From NCBI GenBank assembly GCA_002483145.1, contig DLHJ01000014.1:620001-684000 (forward strand): 64,000 nucleotides of DNA, in the 5' to 3' direction. Positions 21,343-31,775 of this stretch are shown one piece after another (position 1 is the first letter of the stretch; every line of letters begins with the position of its first letter). The DNA is from Cellvibrio sp. UBA7671. Lineage in GTDB: Bacteria > Pseudomonadota > Gammaproteobacteria > Pseudomonadales > Cellvibrionaceae. Position numbers and translations under genes: made by a program. The notes beneath the pieces were generated by a model. That model saw nothing but the letters and a program-made list of their open reading frames with translations. It ran no database searches and was not told the origin of the DNA.

Positions 21343-21382
21343 GTTGGGCTATGTCGCTCGCTAAACTCGCGGCTAGCCCAAC
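21343..21382. repeat. REP-like palindrome between sufB and sufC
   Basis: GTTGGGCTA and TAGCCCAAC form a perfect 9-bp stem around a 22-base loop in the only sizeable gap of the suf operon. Sequences of the GTTGGGCT...AGCCCAAC type are common intergenic repeats in gammaproteobacteria. In the transcript the hairpin could affect processing or the sufB:sufC ratio (inference). Confidence 0.5.
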
Positions 21383-21403
21383 CTGCAAAATCACTCTGAG
21401 CGG

Positions 21404-22840
21404 CTAGCCTACGGAGCCTTCGAGGCTTACTTCCAGCAACTTGCCGGCTTCAACCGCAAATTCCATTGGCAATTCTTTAAATACTTCACGGCAAAAACCA
21501 TTCACAATCATGGAAACGGCTTTTTCTGCATCCAGGCCACGCTGTTGGCAGAGGAACATTTGGTCTTCACTCACTTTTGATGTGGTGGCCTCGTGCTCAA
21601 TCACAGCGCTCGGATTTTTACTTTCGATATAAGGGAATGTGTGCGCGCCGCATTTATCACCGATCAACAGCGAATCACACTGGGTGTAATTACGCGCACC
21701 TTCGGCACCGGGATTGATACGCACCAAGCCACGATAGGCATTAGAACTTTTACCTGCTGAAATCCCCTTGGAGATAATCGTTGAGCGGGTATTTTTGCCG
21801 ATATGAATCATCTTGGTGCCGGTATCGGCCTGCTGATAATTATTGGTCAGCGCAACGGAATAAAACTCACCGACACTATTATCACCACGCAAAATACAAC
21901 TTGGATATTTCCAGGTCACCGCAGAACCGGTTTCAACTTGTGTCCAGGAAATTTTGGCATTGGTGTGGCACACACCGCGCTTGGTCACAAAGTTGTAAAT
22001 ACCGCCCTTGCCTTCCTCGTTACCGGGATACCAGTTTTGCACGGTGGAATATTTAATTTCCGCATTGTCGAGCGCAATCAACTCAACCACAGCAGCATGC
22101 AACTGGTTTTCATCGCGCATAGGCGCGGTGCAGCCTTCAAGATAACTCACGTGCGAACCTTCATCGGCGATAATCAAGGTGCGCTCAAATTGACCGGTAT
22201 TTTGTTCATTGATACGGAAGTAAGTAGACAACTCCATTGGGCAGCGCACACCTTTGGGGATATACACAAAGGAGCCATCGGAAAATACTGCGGAATTCAA
22301 TGCAGCGTAATAGTTGTCTTTTTGCGGAACTACTGAGCCGATATATTTTTTCACCAGCTCCGGATACTTATGCACCGCTTCGCTGATCGAACAAAAAATA
22401 ACACCCACTTCAAATAATTTTTCACGGAAAGTCGTTACCACCGATACGGAGTCAAACACCACATCCATTGCCACACCGGCAAGTGCTGCCTGTTCATGCA
22501 AAGGAATGCCCAACTTTTCATAGGTGCGCAATAATTCCGGATCAACCTCATCCAAACTTTTGGGCTTTTCATCCATCGATTTGGGTGCTGAATAATAAGA
22601 CACCGCTTGAAAATCAATATCCTCGTATTTGACATGCGCCCATTCCGGCTCGGTCATTTCAAGCCAGGATTGATAGGCCTTCAAACGCCATTCCAGCAAC
22701 CACTCGGGTTCATTTTTCTTCGCCGAAATAAAACGGATAACATCTTCATTCAACCCCGGTGGCAGGGTTTCCGAATCGATGGTGGTATGGAAACCCGCCG
22801 CGTATTCTTTTTTAATGAGATGTTCGACTTGTTCAGACAT
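21404..22840 (-). CDS. sufB: Fe-S scaffold subunit SufB
   Basis: SufB is the cluster-assembling subunit of SufBC2D. Family segments include [31 protein letters not shown] with the sulfur-accepting cysteine, and [20 protein letters not shown] near the C terminus. The start was placed at MSEQVEH (478 residues); an ATG two codons earlier is possible. It lies 40 bases downstream of the iscS-like gene. Confidence 0.95.
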   Translation of the reverse strand: MSEQVEHLIKKEYAAGFHTTIDSETLPPGLNEDVIRFISAKKNEPEWLLEWRLKAYQSWLEMTEPEWAHVKYEDIDFQAVSYYSAPKSMDEKPKSLDEVDPELLRTYEKLGIPLHEQAALAGVAMDVVFDSVSVVTTFREKLFEVGVIFCSISEAVHKYPELVKKYIGSVVPQKDNYYAALNSAVFSDGSFVYIPKGVRCPMELSTYFRINEQNTGQFERTLIIADEGSHVSYLEGCTAPMRDENQLHAAVVELIALDNAEIKYSTVQNWYPGNEEGKGGIYNFVTKRGVCHTNAKISWTQVETGSAVTWKYPSCILRGDNSVGEFYSVALTNNYQQADTGTKMIHIGKNTRSTIISKGISAGKSSNAYRGLVRINPGAEGARNYTQCDSLLIGDKCGAHTFPYIESKNPSAVIEHEATTSKVSEDQMFLCQQRGLDAEKAVSMIVNGFCREVFKELPMEFAVEAGKLLEVSLEGSVG

Positions 22841-22880
22841 GGGCATTTACCTGTTTTTGCAAAGGGTTAGCAAACCAACA

Positions 22881-24041
22881 CTAAGCCTTGTGCAGCTTGG
22901 CGATAACACCGCGAAGGTGTTCAATCGCATATTCAATTTCGTCGGCAGTGGTGTAACGGCCAATACTAAAACGCAGCGAGGCTTGCGCTGCTTCATCATC
23001 CAAACCAATCGCTTGCAGTACATAGCTGGGCGACATGCTCGCGGAATTACACGCAGAGCCGCTGGAGATCGCCAAATCGCGCAACGAGAGCAGCAACATT
23101 TCGCCGTCGGCATTGCTAAACGCGAGATTTAAAATACCGCTGACACAATCAATACTCGATCCATTGCGTTTAATTCCCGGCAAATCCGCTATGCCTTGCC
23201 ATAAACGGTCGCGCAATCTTGCAATACGCTCGCAATCTTCATCGAGATGTACAGCCGCTAATCTTGCAGCCTCACCCATACCCACTAATTGATGTGTAGG
23301 TAAAGTGCCGGAACGCATACCGCGCTCATGGCCACCACCGTGAATTTGTGCAGCGATTTTTACGTCGCCTGAACGGCGCACGTAGAGCGCACCAACACCT
23401 TTGGGCCCATAAAATTTATGCGCCGATAGCGACAGCAGGTCTACACCAAGTGTTTTCACATCGACAGGAATTTTCCCCGCGCTTTGTGCAGCATCACAAT
23501 GAAATAAAATATCGCGCGCCTTACAGACTTCAACTAAATCTTTGATGTCATTAATGCAACCCAACTCATTGTTGACTTGCATGATGCTGACTAAAAATGT
23601 ATCCGCTTGCAGCGCCGCAGAGAGTGCATCCGCAGTGATAATCCCTTCTGGTGAAGGTTGTAAATATGTGACGCGAAAACCTTGCGCCTCCAACCAACTT
23701 GCGGGATCAAGCACGGCTTTATGTTCAATGGCCGACACAACAATATGGCCACCAGCGTGGTGATTGGTGCGATAAGTTTCTGCAACACCTTTGAGCGCAA
23801 GATTGTTGGCTTCGGTTGCGCCACTGGTCCAAACGATTTCACGCGGATCTGCATTGATTAAACTGGCAACCTGCGCGCGCGCTTCTTCTACCAGTTCCTC
23901 AGCTTGCCAGCCATACACATGGGAGCGGGAGGCAGGGTTGGCGAAGGTGCCATCCAATGTCAGACACTCAACCATCCGCGCCGCCACTTCAGGGGCAACG
24001 GGTGTAGTCGCGGCGTAATCTAAATAAATGGGCTTGCGCAA
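22881..24041 (-). CDS. iscS: Group I cysteine desulfurase (IscS-like)
   Basis: This PLP-dependent cysteine desulfurase has the group I layout: LDYAATTPVAPEV, PLP lysine in LSAHKFYGPKG, and the catalytic cysteine on a long loop in GSACNSASMSPS. At 386 residues it is shorter than E. coli IscS (404) and lacks the C-terminal tail that contacts IscU. No iscU, hscA, hscB or fdx is present here. It lies between iscR and sufB, giving a mixed ISC/SUF operon with two desulfurases. It may serve tRNA thiolation or feed the Suf scaffold (inference). Confidence 0.9.
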   Translation of the reverse strand: MRKPIYLDYAATTPVAPEVAARMVECLTLDGTFANPASRSHVYGWQAEELVEEARAQVASLINADPREIVWTSGATEANNLALKGVAETYRTNHHAGGHIVVSAIEHKAVLDPASWLEAQGFRVTYLQPSPEGIITADALSAALQADTFLVSIMQVNNELGCINDIKDLVEVCKARDILFHCDAAQSAGKIPVDVKTLGVDLLSLSAHKFYGPKGVGALYVRRSGDVKIAAQIHGGGHERGMRSGTLPTHQLVGMGEAARLAAVHLDEDCERIARLRDRLWQGIADLPGIKRNGSSIDCVSGILNLAFSNADGEMLLLSLRDLAISSGSACNSASMSPSYVLQAIGLDDEAAQASLRFSIGRYTTADEIEYAIEHLRGVIAKLHKA

Positions 24042-24101
24042 AACAGTGGGTACCTTAACGGTGAAAAACTACAGTGTGAAAAATGGAATTGTAAAAACCA
24101 G

Positions 24102-24590
24102 CTACAAAATTTCACTAATCGCAATATGAGTCTCGTCATTGTGACTGCTTACCACACGCAAATCCTGGCGCTTGCGGACCGATTGGATATCGTTACGTGC
24201 AACCAGATCAGCGAGGGTGATATCACTCAAAAACTGATGGATTTGCGCACTTAAATCTTCCCATAAATGATGGGTTAAACAGACTTCGCCTTCATGGCAA
24301 TTGCCCTTGCCTTCGCAGCGGGTTGCATCGAGCGATTCACTGACCGCATCGACTACTTGGGCGATGGAGATATCGGTAGTGCTGCCCATCAGGCGATAGC
24401 CACCACCTGGACCCCGTACGCTTTTCACTAATTTAAAATAGCGCAAACGCGCGAATAATTGCTCAAGATAAGAGAGGGATATGCCTTGGCGTGCGGAAAT
24501 ATCCGCCAGACTAACAGGCCCCTCATCGCAGTGGAGCGCCAAATCCAACATGGCGGTCACGGCATAGCGGCCTTTGGTGGTAAGTCTCAT
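24102..24590 (-). CDS. iscR: Fe-S-sensing regulator IscR
   Basis: IscR is an Rrf2-family repressor/activator that holds a 2Fe-2S cluster. The winged helix-turn-helix begins [19 protein letters not shown]. The three cluster cysteines fall in [14 protein letters not shown]. The start at MRLTTKGRY matches the family; seven upstream residues were discarded. It is first in the operon, and an IscR-type site lies upstream, so autoregulation is expected. Confidence 0.94.
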   Translation of the reverse strand: MRLTTKGRYAVTAMLDLALHCDEGPVSLADISARQGISLSYLEQLFARLRYFKLVKSVRGPGGGYRLMGSTTDISIAQVVDAVSESLDATRCEGKGNCHEGEVCLTHHLWEDLSAQIHQFLSDITLADLVARNDIQSVRKRQDLRVVSSHNDETHIAISEIL

Positions 24591-24672
24591 AGCAGAGAAG
24601 CCTCGCTGCAAAATCCCGGTATTAATCTATTGTCGCGAGCGGGAAATAGCACTCAAGTCCAGACGCGACGCC

Positions 24673-24698
24673 AATTCCGAGTATTTTACTCAAGTATT
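24673..24698 (-). promoter_or_regulatory. Candidate type 1 IscR binding site
   Basis: On the minus strand the site reads ATACTTGAGTAAAATACTCGG, close to the type 1 IscR motif as I recall it (ATAnTTGACTnnnnTnCTCGG). It lies about 83 bases upstream of the iscR start. This would give holo-IscR repression of the whole operon. Confidence 0.6.
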
Positions 24699-24754
24699 CA
24701 CTTTTTTCCAACGCCCAATCACCATAGCAACAAATATCGCCAGGATTACCCAGC

Positions 24755-25582
24755 CTATTCTGCAGGTTTATCGTCCTTTGTTAGCTCGCGCATAGACTCC
24801 AAACCCGGCGCCTTGCCAAATTTAGTCATCACCTTGCCGCTGTAATGGATATAGTTCTGCACCGCTGTGAGCACACCACGCAGGATATTCAGCTCCATCT
24901 GGTCCATACGCACACGGTTATAGAGACGACGCAGGCGGGTCATGGTCTGCTTGGGATTATCACGATCAAGGAAGTTTAATTCAGCAAGGGTTTGCTCAAG
25001 ATGTTCGTAATAAGTTTCCATCGCCTGGGCCTCTACCGGCGGCATATCCCACTGGTGCTGCGGCAGGGTATTGCCTTCGGCCGCCTGCAAATACGCCATA
25101 CGGACTTCATAGGTAATGACCTGCACGGCCGTTGCGAGGTTAAGCGAGCTGTAATCCGGATTGGCCGGGATATGCACATGGTAGTTGCATTTATGCAGTT
25201 CTTCGTTGGTCAAGCCGCGATCTTCACGTCCGAATACGATGGCCACCTCATGGCTCGCCGCTTCTGCCCATACATTTTCACCGCATTGGCGCGGATCTAA
25301 CAGCGGCCAAGGGATACGGCGCTCGCGGGCGCTGGTGCCAACCACCAGACTACAGCCAGCGATGGCCTCATCCAATGTTTCAACCACGACGGCTTCATCG
25401 AGCACATCAGTCGCACCGGCAGAACGCCACACCGCTTTGTCTGACGGATATTCCTGCGGCGCGACCAGATAAAGGCGCGACAGCCCCATATTTTTCATCG
25501 CCCGCGCCGCGCCGCCAATATTGCCGGGGTGGCTGGTATTGACCAAAACGATACGGATATTGGCAAAAGGCTGGGCTGACAT
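24755..25582 (-). CDS. trmJ: tRNA (cytidine/uridine-2'-O-)-methyltransferase TrmJ
   Basis: TrmJ is a SPOUT-class enzyme that 2'-O-methylates position 32 of several tRNAs. The N-terminal motif VLVNTSHPGNIGGAARAMKN and the knot-forming FGREDRGLTNEEL and NPDYSSLNLATAVQ segments are diagnostic. The start is taken at MSAQPF. It lies upstream of iscR, as in E. coli, and is divergent from suhB. Confidence 0.95.
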   Translation of the reverse strand: MSAQPFANIRIVLVNTSHPGNIGGAARAMKNMGLSRLYLVAPQEYPSDKAVWRSAGATDVLDEAVVVETLDEAIAGCSLVVGTSARERRIPWPLLDPRQCGENVWAEAASHEVAIVFGREDRGLTNEELHKCNYHVHIPANPDYSSLNLATAVQVITYEVRMAYLQAAEGNTLPQHQWDMPPVEAQAMETYYEHLEQTLAELNFLDRDNPKQTMTRLRRLYNRVRMDQMELNILRGVLTAVQNYIHYSGKVMTKFGKAPGLESMRELTKDDKPAE

Positions 25583-25632
25583 AGGCAAATCTCGGTAACT
25601 AAGGGAATATGACGCAGGCGAAGCGATAAAAA

Positions 25633-25696
25633 GGCGCGCAGTATACAGTCACTTATCACTAGCCTCTAGTGATGACTTGCCGGTATACTGCGCGCC
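25633..25696. repeat. 64-bp near-perfect palindrome between trmJ and suhB
   Basis: A perfect 14-bp outer arm (GGCGCGCAGTATAC / GTATACTGCGCGCC) encloses AGTCA/TGACT and an inner ATCACTA-GCCTC-TAGTGAT hairpin. The whole block can fold as one long cruciform or hairpin. It lies 51 bases upstream of trmJ and 118 bases upstream of suhB, so it could be a shared operator, an RNA hairpin or a mobile repeat. I do not recognise it. Confidence 0.8.
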
Positions 25697-25813
25697 CTCG
25701 GCGAGAGGCGCTTATGCCGCCTGCGGTCATGTTCTTTTACAATCCCTACCCCCTGAACAATCAGGTCTGCTGATATCCATGCGATATCGAGTAGCCTATT
25801 TAATTGGTGCTTT

Positions 25814-26617
25814 ATGGAACCCATGTTAACGATTGCCTTGCGCGCTGGTCGCAAAGCTGCCGAATTGATTGAGCGCGCATTTGAGCGTGTTGATTTATTA
25901 ACGATTGAAACCAAAAGCCGCAACGACTATGTCACTGAAGTCGATAAGGCCGCCGAAAAAGAAATTATTTACCACCTCCGTAAAGCCTACCCCGACCACA
26001 GTATTCGCGGTGAAGAAGGCGGACATCAACCCGGCAAAAACCCCGATTACGAATGGATTATCGATCCACTCGATGGCACTACCAATTTTATTCACGGGGT
26101 ACCGCACTTCTCTATCTCCATCGCCTGCAAATACAAAGGCCAGATCGAACACGCCGTTGTTATCGACCCCATCAAACGCGAAGAATTTACTGCCAGCCGT
26201 GGCCGTGGTGCTGCATTGAATGGCCGTCGCCTGCGTGTTTCTACCCGTCGCAACCTTGAAGGCGCGCTGATAGGTACTGGCATCCCCTTTAGTGGCTATG
26301 CGCTCGAACATATCGGCCCTTACCTCGCCTGCGTGCAAGAAATTGCCGGGCAGACCTCCGGTATCCGCCGCGCCGGTTCAGCTGCATTGGATTTGGCTTA
26401 TGTAGCAGCTGGCCGCTTTGATGCTTTCTGGGAAATGAATTTAAACGAGTGGGATATCGCGGGTGGAATCTTGTTAGTAAAAGAAGCCGGCGGTTTGATC
26501 AGCGACTTTAATGGCGGTGCGGATTATTTGGAAACCGGCCACATCGTATGCGGTTCACCCAAAGTATTTAAGCCGATCCTGCAGATAGTGCAAAAAAATC
26601 TGGGGCATCTGAAATAA
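25814..26617 (+). CDS. suhB: Inositol-1-monophosphatase SuhB
   Basis: SuhB is a Mg-dependent inositol monophosphatase that in enterobacteria also acts in rRNA transcription antitermination. The metal-binding motifs are GEEGG (residues about 69-73), DPLDGTTNF and WDIAGG. The protein is 267 residues. The start is the ATG at 25814. It is divergent from trmJ as in many relatives. Confidence 0.95.
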   Translation: MEPMLTIALRAGRKAAELIERAFERVDLLTIETKSRNDYVTEVDKAAEKEIIYHLRKAYPDHSIRGEEGGHQPGKNPDYEWIIDPLDGTTNFIHGVPHFSISIACKYKGQIEHAVVIDPIKREEFTASRGRGAALNGRRLRVSTRRNLEGALIGTGIPFSGYALEHIGPYLACVQEIAGQTSGIRRAGSAALDLAYVAAGRFDAFWEMNLNEWDIAGGILLVKEAGGLISDFNGGADYLETGHIVCGSPKVFKPILQIVQKNLGHLK

Positions 26618-26635
26618 ATTTTTTAGAACACCCAA

Positions 26636-26670
26636 ATGAAAAACGGCGAGCCAAGGCTCGCCGTTTTTCA
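26636..26670. terminator. Bidirectional terminator between suhB and tetR
   Basis: A 9-bp stem (GGCGAGCC with its complement, A/T runs on both sides) has loop AA. It lies between the convergent suhB and tetR stop codons and can serve both strands. Confidence 0.88.
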
Positions 26671-26685
26671 TTCATCTGAACTGCT

Positions 26686-27258
26686 TTAGCGGTCAGAATG
26701 CAACGCAATCGAATCCCAGCTTGCACAGATAATGCGATCCAACATCGCATCATCAACGGCAACAAACCCTTGCAGCGATTTGCGCGCGATTTCAAAATAG
26801 GGCTCAAACGCTAGCGAAAATAAAATCTCATCTGGAAAATTTTTCAGCATCTGCTGTTCGCGCCCGCGCAGGAAAAAAGTAAAGAGCGGCTCCAATACCA
26901 CCTTCGCCTCTTCATGGCGGCTGCGCAGCAAATCTGCAGGCAGATGATCAAACTGCCCCTTGCTCAATATCATCGCTGGATGACGTTTGAATAGCGCCCA
27001 AAAGTTGACGCACATTTGATGGAATTGCTGTTGTAAACTTAGCTCCCTCCCCAATGAAACAAACACTTCCCGCCCCACAGTTTCAATAATCTGGCTATGT
27101 AATTTTTTTATCAAATCTTCGCGATCCTCAAAATATAAATACACCGTACCCGTCGCGACGCCCGCCTCTTTGGCGACATCACGGATTGAAAAACCGTGGA
27201 AGCCGCGACTCGCCAAGAGATTTAATGTTGCATCAAGAATGATGTCGCACTTGTTCAT
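26686..27258 (-). CDS. TetR-family repressor of the adjacent RND pump
   Basis: The N-terminal helix-turn-helix ([31 protein letters not shown]) is typical of TetR/AcrR regulators; the remaining about 130 residues form the ligand domain. It is the last gene of the efflux operon and overlaps the pump gene by four bases. It would therefore be made from the same transcript it is likely to repress, a feedback arrangement. The ligand is unknown. Confidence 0.88.
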   Translation of the reverse strand: MNKCDIILDATLNLLASRGFHGFSIRDVAKEAGVATGTVYLYFEDREDLIKKLHSQIIETVGREVFVSLGRELSLQQQFHQMCVNFWALFKRHPAMILSKGQFDHLPADLLRSRHEEAKVVLEPLFTFFLRGREQQMLKNFPDEILFSLAFEPYFEIARKSLQGFVAVDDAMLDRIICASWDSIALHSDR

Positions 27259-30200
27259 GATGACACCGAATCATCTGGTTTCGGAGCAGCAGGAAACCAG
27301 CGCTGCGCCAAACGGAAGACCACCACAAAAAATACCGGCACAAAGAAAATGGCGAGTACGGTGGCAGAGAACATTCCACCAAATACCCCGGTACCAATCG
27401 CATTCTGGCTACCGGAACCAGCCCCCGAACTAATCACCAATGGTGTTACGCCGAGCATAAACGCAAGCGAGGTCATGATGATGGGACGCAAGCGCATACG
27501 CACTGCCTCCATAGTTGCTTGCACCAAATCCATTCCATCTTCGTAAAGTGCCTTGGCGAATTCGACAATCAAAATTGCATTTTTCGCAGCAAGGCCGATG
27601 GTAGTTAACAAACCCACTTGAAAATACACATCGTTGGATAGGCCACGCCCCATCGCAAATAACACCGCCCCTATCACACCCAGCGGCACCACTAATATCA
27701 CCGCAAAAGGTACTGACCAACTTTCATAAAGTGCCGCCAAACATAAAAATACAATCAGGATGGAGAGCGCATACAACAGCGGCGCCTGATTACCAGACTC
27801 GCGCTCCTGAAATGACATCCCCGTCCATTGATAACCTATACCCGCTGGTAATTTCGCCACAATTTCCTCCGCCGCCAGCATCGCATCGCCCGAGCTAACA
27901 CCTGGTGCGCCCTGCCCGATAATATTGAGCGAAGACACACCGTTGTAGCGTTCAAGACGTGGCGACCCATAAATCCAACGGCCCGATGTAAACGCCGAGA
28001 AAGGTACCATTTCACCTTTGCTATTGCGCACGTACCAATTTTTTACATCTTCCGGCAACATGCGGTATTGGGCATCGCCTTGCACAAATACTTTTTTCAC
28101 GCGGCCTTTATCGATAAAGTCATTTACATAAGATGCAGCCCAGGCAGTGGAAAAAATGCTGTTTATATCGGTCAACGAAACACCCAGTGCCGTCGCTTTT
28201 TCCTGATCGACATCCAACTTAAATTGTGGGTTATCTTCTTGCCCATTGGGACGCACACCTACTAAACGCTTGTCCTGTGCCGCCATACCGAGAAATTGAT
28301 TGCGCGCTTGCATCAAAGCTTCATGCCCCAAACCGCCCAAATCCTGCAACTGCAAATTGAATCCGGATGAAGTGCCCAATTGGGTAATCGCAGGTGGCAC
28401 AAAGGGGAATACCATTGCATCTTTAATTTTGGAGAAGGCACCCATCGCACGCGCCGCAATACTTTGCACGTGTTGTGATTCGTCGGTGCGCTCGCTCCAA
28501 TCTTTCATGCCGACAAACGCGATGCCGTTATTTTGCCCTCGCCCACTAAAACTGAATCCAATTACCGAGAATACAGAACGCACATTATCTTTTTCGTTTT
28601 CAAGATAATGTTTTTCAATTTGATCCATAACCACCATAGAGCGCTCTTTGGTTGCGCCAACTGGTAAGGTCATTTGGGTAAACATAATGCCCTGGTCCTC
28701 ATCCGGCAAAAATGAACTTGGCAGACGGGTGAATAAAAATCCGAGCACCAATACAATCGCCACATAGATCACCATGTAACGACCGGTTTTACCCAACATC
28801 GAACTAACACCAGACTGATATTTAGTGGTCGCCTTGTTAAAGTTGCGATTAAACCAACCGAAGAAACCACGCTTTTCGTAATGATCATGTTTGACCGGTT
28901 TTAATAAAGAGGCGCAGAGTGCAGGTGTGAGCGTCAACGCAACAATTACTGACAACACCATCGCCGACACAATGGTAATGGAGAACTGGCGATAAATAAC
29001 GCCAGTGGATCCACCAAAAAATGCCATAGGCACGAACACAGCGGATAACACCAACGCAATACCAATTAATGCACCCGTAATTTGCTGCATGGATTTGCGT
29101 GTTGCCTCGCGCGGTGAAAGCCCCTCCTCTGCCATCACTCGCTCAACGTTTTCCACTACCACGATGGCATCATCTACCAACAATCCAATTGCTAGCACCA
29201 TCGCAAACATAGTGAGCGTATTAATGGAATAACCAAATACGGACAGGACAGCAAATGTACCGAGCAACACTACCGGCACCGCAATCGTGGGAATTAACGT
29301 TGCGCGAAAATTTTGCAGGAATAAATACATCACTAAAAACACCAACACAATCGCTTCGATGAGTGTGTGCACCACCGCTTCAATCGACAGTTTTACAAAA
29401 GGCGTGGTGTCAAAAGGATAAACAACTTCCAAACTCTGAGGAAAAAAGCCTTGCAGCTCAGCGATACGTTTGCGCACCGCATCAGCGGTATCCAACGCAT
29501 TTGCGCCTGCCGCTAACGTGATCGCCAAACCAGTGGCAGGACGATTATTGTATTCCGTTTCGAATTGATAATTTTCACCGCCGAGCTCAACGCGCGCTAC
29601 ATCACCTAAACGAATTTGCGAACCATCCTGATTCACACGCAATAAAATATTGCGAAACTGCTCCGGTGTGGAAAGACGGGTTTGCACCACAATACTGGCA
29701 TTAATTTGTTGCCCCGGCAGCGCTGGAGTACCACCTAGTTCGCCTGCTGCAATTTGCGCATTTTGTGCGCGTATCGCTGTAGCAACATCAACCGTGGTGA
29801 GTTTGTAAGTAGCAAGTTTATTGGCATCCAACCAAATACGCATCGCGTATTGCGAACCGAACAATGTTATCTGCCCAACACCATTAACGCGACTTAATTG
29901 ATCCTGCACGTTGGCGGCCACATAGTCAGCAATATCGTATTTATCCATGCTGCCATCAGCAGAAACAAAACCGATCACCATCAAAAAACCGGCTGATGAT
30001 TTTGTAACGCGAATGCCCTGCTGCTGCACTTCTTGCGGCAACAATGGCATAGCCGTCTGCAATTTATTTTGCACTTGTACCTGCGCAATATCTGGATCAG
30101 TGCCCGCTAAAAATGTCAGCGTCACTTCACCGCGGCCACTGGCATCACTGGTCGATGACATGTATTGCACATTGTCGATACCGGTAAGGCCCTGCTCAAT

Positions 30201-30392
30201 AATTTGTATAACCGTATCTTGCACAGTTTGCGCGGAAGCTCCGGGGTAAGAAGCGCTAATACTCACTGCTGGTGGCGCCACTTCCGGATATTGCGCTATA
30301 GGCAATTTAAAAATTGACAGCGCGCCCGCCAACATAATGATGATGGAAATAACCCACGCAAATACGGGGCGATCAATAAAAAATCTGGCCAT
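27255..30392 (-). CDS. RND multidrug efflux inner-membrane transporter (HAE1 family)
   Basis: This is a proton-driven trimeric drug exporter of the AcrB/MexB class. The opening [23 protein letters not shown] is typical, and [18 protein letters not shown] carries the conserved TM4 Asp-Asp proton relay. The 1045-residue protein shows two sets of six membrane helices and two large periplasmic loops. It is preceded by its adaptor gene, six bases upstream, and followed by tetR. There is no outer-membrane TolC-like gene, so it probably uses one encoded elsewhere. Confidence 0.93.
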   Translation of the reverse strand: MARFFIDRPVFAWVISIIIMLAGALSIFKLPIAQYPEVAPPAVSISASYPGASAQTVQDTVIQIIEQGLTGIDNVQYMSSTSDASGRGEVTLTFLAGTDPDIAQVQVQNKLQTAMPLLPQEVQQQGIRVTKSSAGFLMVIGFVSADGSMDKYDIADYVAANVQDQLSRVNGVGQITLFGSQYAMRIWLDANKLATYKLTTVDVATAIRAQNAQIAAGELGGTPALPGQQINASIVVQTRLSTPEQFRNILLRVNQDGSQIRLGDVARVELGGENYQFETEYNNRPATGLAITLAAGANALDTADAVRKRIAELQGFFPQSLEVVYPFDTTPFVKLSIEAVVHTLIEAIVLVFLVMYLFLQNFRATLIPTIAVPVVLLGTFAVLSVFGYSINTLTMFAMVLAIGLLVDDAIVVVENVERVMAEEGLSPREATRKSMQQITGALIGIALVLSAVFVPMAFFGGSTGVIYRQFSITIVSAMVLSVIVALTLTPALCASLLKPVKHDHYEKRGFFGWFNRNFNKATTKYQSGVSSMLGKTGRYMVIYVAIVLVLGFLFTRLPSSFLPDEDQGIMFTQMTLPVGATKERSMVVMDQIEKHYLENEKDNVRSVFSVIGFSFSGRGQNNGIAFVGMKDWSERTDESQHVQSIAARAMGAFSKIKDAMVFPFVPPAITQLGTSSGFNLQLQDLGGLGHEALMQARNQFLGMAAQDKRLVGVRPNGQEDNPQFKLDVDQEKATALGVSLTDINSIFSTAWAASYVNDFIDKGRVKKVFVQGDAQYRMLPEDVKNWYVRNSKGEMVPFSAFTSGRWIYGSPRLERYNGVSSLNIIGQGAPGVSSGDAMLAAEEIVAKLPAGIGYQWTGMSFQERESGNQAPLLYALSILIVFLCLAALYESWSVPFAVILVVPLGVIGAVLFAMGRGLSNDVYFQVGLLTTIGLAAKNAILIVEFAKALYEDGMDLVQATMEAVRMRLRPIIMTSLAFMLGVTPLVISSGAGSGSQNAIGTGVFGGMFSATVLAIFFVPVFFVVVFRLAQRWFPAAPKPDDSVSS

Positions 30393-30397
30393 GTCGT

Positions 30398-31546
30398 TTA
30401 CTCCCCGGCCTTGCTGCTAGCCGCCGCCGCTTTGGCGGGTGCTCCCGGCTTCACTTTTTGCAAGCCTTCAACAATCACCTGATCGCCCACAGCCAAACCT
30501 TCCAACACCAACCACTGGTCGCCCACTGCGCGGCCGGTTTTTAATTGGCGCAGCTCAACCACGCCTTCTTTATTAATCATCATGGCAGTTGCATTGCCAG
30601 TGCGATCACGCGTAATGCCACGCTGGGGTGCCAGCAAAGAATTAGTGCGCACACCTTCGTCCAATTGCGTGCGCACAAACATGCCAGGCAATAACAACCG
30701 ATCCGGGTTGGGAAATTGCGCGCGCAAAACAACGGTGCCCGTCGATTCATTTACACCCACTTCGGCAAATTGCAAACTGCCTTCGTGCTCGTAGACTGAA
30801 CCGTCATCCAACAGCAGACGCACTTTGGCGCTCTCTGTCCTTGCAACATCGCCTTTAATCATTTCACGGCGCAGTTGTAACAATTCCTCTGCCGATTGGG
30901 AAACATCGACATAAATGGGGTCCAGCTGCATGATACTGGCCAACACATCGGCCTGACCTGCATTAACCAAGGCACCTTCAGTCACAGACGATTTACTGAT
31001 AACACCATCAATCGGAGCCAACACTTTGGTGTACTTAAGATTGATCTGCGCCGTCTCCACTGCAGCTTTTGCCGCTGCAACATTCGCTTTGGTCTGGCCG
31101 AAATTAGCTAAGGCATCATCGTAGTCTTGCTGGCTGATAGCCTTCATTGAGTTCAGATTTTTGTAACGAGCCTCCTTCGCCTTTGCGGCGGCCAGATTGG
31201 CATCTGCGCGCGCCAGCTCTGCTTGTGCACTACTCAGCGCAGCTTGGTAGGTTGCAGGATCTATTTGATACAAGGGTGTACCCGCCTTGATTTCAGCACC
31301 TTCCACAAACAAGCGTTTCTGGATAATTCCACTCACTTGCGGGCGCACTTCCGCCTTGCGGTAAGCTGAGGTGCGACCCGGCAATTCAACTTGCAGAGGC
31401 ACATCAGACGCACTCAAAGTCACCACTCCTACCTCAATCGATGCCGGAGCAGCCGCAGTTGCCGGTGTCTTGGTGTCGCATGCAGATAGCGCCAACCCCA
31501 TGAATCCTATGGCAAAAATTGCCCGATACCGAATAACTGGGAACAT
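30398..31546 (-). CDS. RND efflux periplasmic adaptor lipoprotein (AcrA/MexA family)
   Basis: The membrane-fusion protein bridges the RND pump to an outer-membrane channel. A signal peptide with lipobox LSAC lipidates it to the inner membrane. The lipoyl half-motifs, a long alpha-hairpin (residues about 100-165, rich in Ala/Lys) and the beta-barrel and membrane-proximal domains are recognisable. The protein is 382 residues. A strong AAGGAG ribosome site lies six bases before the ATG. It is first in the operon, behind an inverted repeat that is probably the TetR operator. Confidence 0.92.
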   Translation of the reverse strand: MFPVIRYRAIFAIGFMGLALSACDTKTPATAAAPASIEVGVVTLSASDVPLQVELPGRTSAYRKAEVRPQVSGIIQKRLFVEGAEIKAGTPLYQIDPATYQAALSSAQAELARADANLAAAKAKEARYKNLNSMKAISQQDYDDALANFGQTKANVAAAKAAVETAQINLKYTKVLAPIDGVISKSSVTEGALVNAGQADVLASIMQLDPIYVDVSQSAEELLQLRREMIKGDVARTESAKVRLLLDDGSVYEHEGSLQFAEVGVNESTGTVVLRAQFPNPDRLLLPGMFVRTQLDEGVRTNSLLAPQRGITRDRTGNATAMMINKEGVVELRQLKTGRAVGDQWLVLEGLAVGDQVIVEGLQKVKPGAPAKAAAASSKAGE

Positions 31547-31624
31547 GGTGAACTCCTTAAAGTGCGTTAATGCGAGACTGAATAAAAGGCTGGACTGAGG
31601 GGGAAACGATATACCTTCTGAAAA

Positions 31625-31640
31625 ATGAACAAATGTTCAT
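31625..31640 (-). promoter_or_regulatory. Inverted repeat, probable TetR operator of the efflux operon
   Basis: ATGAACA-AA-TGTTCAT is a perfect 7-bp inverted repeat 79 bases upstream of the adaptor ATG. It is the size expected for an AcrR/TetR site. On the minus strand a TATATC element lies about 14 bases beyond it, so binding would cover the promoter. Confidence 0.65.
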
Positions 31641-31733
31641 TGCTGGATAATAGACAGCTTTGCCGCTAAAACCACGAACATTTGCATTTGTTAACGATTG
31701 TGATTAAAGGCTGGAAGTGAAAGAGGAAAAACC

Positions 31734-31756
31734 GGTGCTTAAAAAGAATAAGCACC
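31734..31756 (-). terminator. Terminator after the hybrid sensor kinase
   Basis: An 8-bp stem (GGTGCTTA / TAAGCACC) is followed on the minus strand by GGTTTTTCC, just after the kinase stop codon. Confidence 0.65.
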
Positions 31757-31775
31757 AGTTAAAAGAGCTTGGGAA

